A DNA stretch of 15,331 bases. It comes from DASRFR01 sp035651455. GTDB taxonomy: Bacteria; Acidobacteriota; Terriglobia; Terriglobales; Acidobacteriaceae. A program made the position numbers and the translations under genes. The DNA lies in assembly GCA_035651455.1 (NCBI GenBank), contig DASRFR010000035.1, positions 1-15,331 on the forward strand, written 5' to 3'. The notes under the pieces were generated by a model, which made no database searches, was not told where the DNA came from, and saw nothing but the letters and a program-made list of their open reading frames with translations. Positions 14,120-15,331 of the stretch are shown here, one piece after another (the stretch's first letter is position 1; each line of letters starts with the position of its first letter).

Positions 14120-14767
14120 GAGGCGAGTTGTCTCCGGGCCGCAATGGGCTCGAACCTGTAGCCGTCTGCGTGAGAGACAGGCGTGCAGGTCGCGCAGCGA
14201 ACAATTCCCTAGGAGAAACAGAATCCTGGGCCAACACCACTCCGCTTGTCAGCTGAAGAGTGATCAGTGACAACTATTGGTACCGGATCTCTACAAGAAG
14301 GAAGCCTGAACACCTGCAGTTTCCCGTCGCCGCGGTCGACGCGACAACAAAAGGTCGATTTGTAGAAGTAAAGGTCTAGGCGGGTCGGCCAAGGAGTCGG
14401 GCTCGAGAGGACACAAGAACGTCATGGCAACGAGCCCAAGTTCGCATGTCCATCGCCTCGGTCGGTCAGTGAAGATGCAATCAGTCAGCGAAAAGTTTGT
14501 ATTCTTCTCGTGCCACAATTCGATCACGCAGCGCACCACCGTAGTCAGCGAGAATGAAATTGGTAAAAGGACCATGCGAGTCGTCTCGCCGATCGAGTAC
14601 AGACACGTCCGTAGCCTTGACGAGCCTCTCTATTTGTTCTTCTTACGCTAAGGCGTTGTCACTTCCCCGCAGGCTCAAACCTCCAGTCCTCTTACCACGG
14701 TCCACTTTTCGACGAATGCGCACTAATCACTTCCAGTGTAGTGTTCACGCCGAAGGGAGAACCCGAC
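14120..14767. other. Intergenic region between merR and the AAA+ ATPase gene
   Basis: About 650 bases with no convincing coding region on either strand. The short frames present lack ribosome-binding sites and recognisable protein features. It contains a hairpin (14246-14273) and three short GTCAGYGA repeats in about 14465-14550. It lies between divergently transcribed genes and must hold the plus-strand promoter, which I could not place. Confidence 0.55.
14246..14273. repeat. 10-bp stem-loop
   Basis: TTGTCA (14246-14251) plus CTGA (14253-14256) pair with TCAG (14264-14267) plus TGACAA (14268-14273), with one bulged G and a 7-base loop. No T-run lies on either side, so it is not a clear terminator. 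It could be a regulatory dyad about 130 bases upstream of the mer-type promoter. Confidence 0.35.
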
Positions 14768-15331
14768 GTGTTCTCGTCCGCAGCTGAACTGGCCAACAAA
14801 CTACGCGCGGCGCGATACATTGTCGATCCCGTAACGCTCTCGGTTGTGTATCTGGCTGTTCGTATGCGGAAGCCGCTTTTAATCGAGGGGCCGCCTGGAT
14901 GCGGTAAGACGGAGCTTGCATACGCTATCGCCGCAGCCGCAGGCGCTGTCGTGGAGCGTCTGCAGTGCTATGCGGGTATCACTGAAGACAAGGCGATTGG
15001 AAAGTTCGACGAGGCCTTACAGAAGCTGTTTTTAGAAACTCAGAGCGAGAACCTCCTGAGAGATTGGACCGACGTTCGGCAACGATTGCATACGCTCGAC
15101 TTCTTTGTCGAAGGGCCGTTGCTTCGGGCCTTGCGCTATCAAGACAATCCGTGCGTCCTACTCATCGATGAGTTGGACAAGGTTGACCAGGGTTTTGAGG
15201 CTTTACTGCTTGAGGTCCTAAGCGCCTGGCAGATCACTGTGCCGAAACTCGGAACGATAACTGCCGCGACTGTACCTTTCGTCGTGCTCAGTTCGAATGA
15301 GGAACGGCGGCTTGGCGATCCTCTCCGCCGG
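14768..15331 (+). CDS. MoxR/CoxD-type AAA+ ATPase (partial, N-terminal 188 aa)
   Basis: Open from GTG at 14768 to the window edge; GGGAG lies 8 bases before the GTG. GTG at 14741 in the same frame is an alternative. Walker A GPPGCGKTE (41-49), LQCYAGITEDKAIGKFDEAL (65-84), Walker B VLLIDELDK (130-138), the family stretch GFEALLLEVLSAWQITVPKLG (142-162, split here only by naming its ends) and sensor-1 N177 in VVLSSNEER match MoxR ATPases of the CoxD branch. These chaperone-like ATPases usually work with a von Willebrand factor A protein encoded downstream to assemble or insert metals into enzymes such as CO dehydrogenase; that partner would lie outside the window. It is the only plus-strand gene and is probably unrelated to the metal operons. 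The C-terminal half is missing. Confidence 0.88.
   Translation, partial: MFSSAAELANKLRAARYIVDPVTLSVVYLAVRMRKPLLIEGPPGCGKTELAYAIAAAAGAVVERLQCYAGITEDKAIGKFDEALQKLFLETQSENLLRDWTDVRQRLHTLDFFVEGPLLRALRYQDNPCVLLIDELDKVDQGFEALLLEVLSAWQITVPKLGTITAATVPFVVLSSNEERRLGDPLRR

Noticed and set aside
14291..14651. Small frames 14291-14575 (minus) and 14424-14651 (plus)
   Set aside because: No ribosome-binding sites and no recognisable features; treated as non-coding.
1..15331. CRISPR arrays, insertion sequences, tRNA or rRNA genes
   Set aside because: None seen on reading both strands: no regularly spaced repeats, transposase motifs or RNA gene signatures.

Overview
The window is a chromosome-like stretch from a Gram-negative bacterium. 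The best guess is an Acidobacteriota soil organism. This rests on outer-membrane and periplasmic gene products, the style of the CusCBA genes and their small Cys-rich partner, a CHASE2 kinase next to a FecR protein, and intergenic CACGAAG-type repeats. It remains an inference. Nearly all genes lie on the minus strand; only the gene at the right edge is on plus.

Reading the minus strand from the right, 14081-12404 is a compact four-gene operon. It encodes a MerR-type regulator, a small single-Cys thioredoxin-like protein, a MerT-like membrane protein, and a membrane-anchored thioredoxin-like protein whose frame is crossed by one in-frame TGA. That TGA sits where the first Cys of a CxxC motif would be (UPGC) and is followed by a compact stem-loop, so the gene is most likely a selenoprotein. 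The operon starts at a MerR-type promoter with a 20-bp spacer and a 22-bp perfect palindrome. The promoter is so close to the ATG that the mRNA should be leaderless. No merA is present in the window.

12270-5545 is a copper/silver efflux cluster: a small Cys/Met-rich secreted or lipo-protein, then cusC (outer-membrane factor), cusB (adaptor, here with an extra C-terminal YtkA/FixH-like domain) and cusA (RND pump with the full Cu/Ag methionine relay). A 420-bp gap with hairpins and a repeat remnant follows.

5124-1 is a signalling cluster: a CHASE2 sensor histidine kinase overlapping a sigma-54 activator of the NtrC type, then a FecR-domain periplasmic protein with a His/Gly/Met-rich tail, an extremely His/Met-rich secreted protein, and the start of an outer-membrane beta-barrel-like protein that runs off the left edge. 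A -24/-12 promoter-like site lies before the barrel gene and fits the neighbouring sigma-54 activator.

At the right edge, after about 650 bp without a convincing gene, a MoxR/CoxD-type AAA+ ATPase begins on the plus strand and is cut by the window end. Taken together, the window is a soft-metal (Hg/Cu/Ag) handling island with an adjacent envelope-sensing system. The Sec-containing thioredoxin in a mer-like operon is the most notable element.
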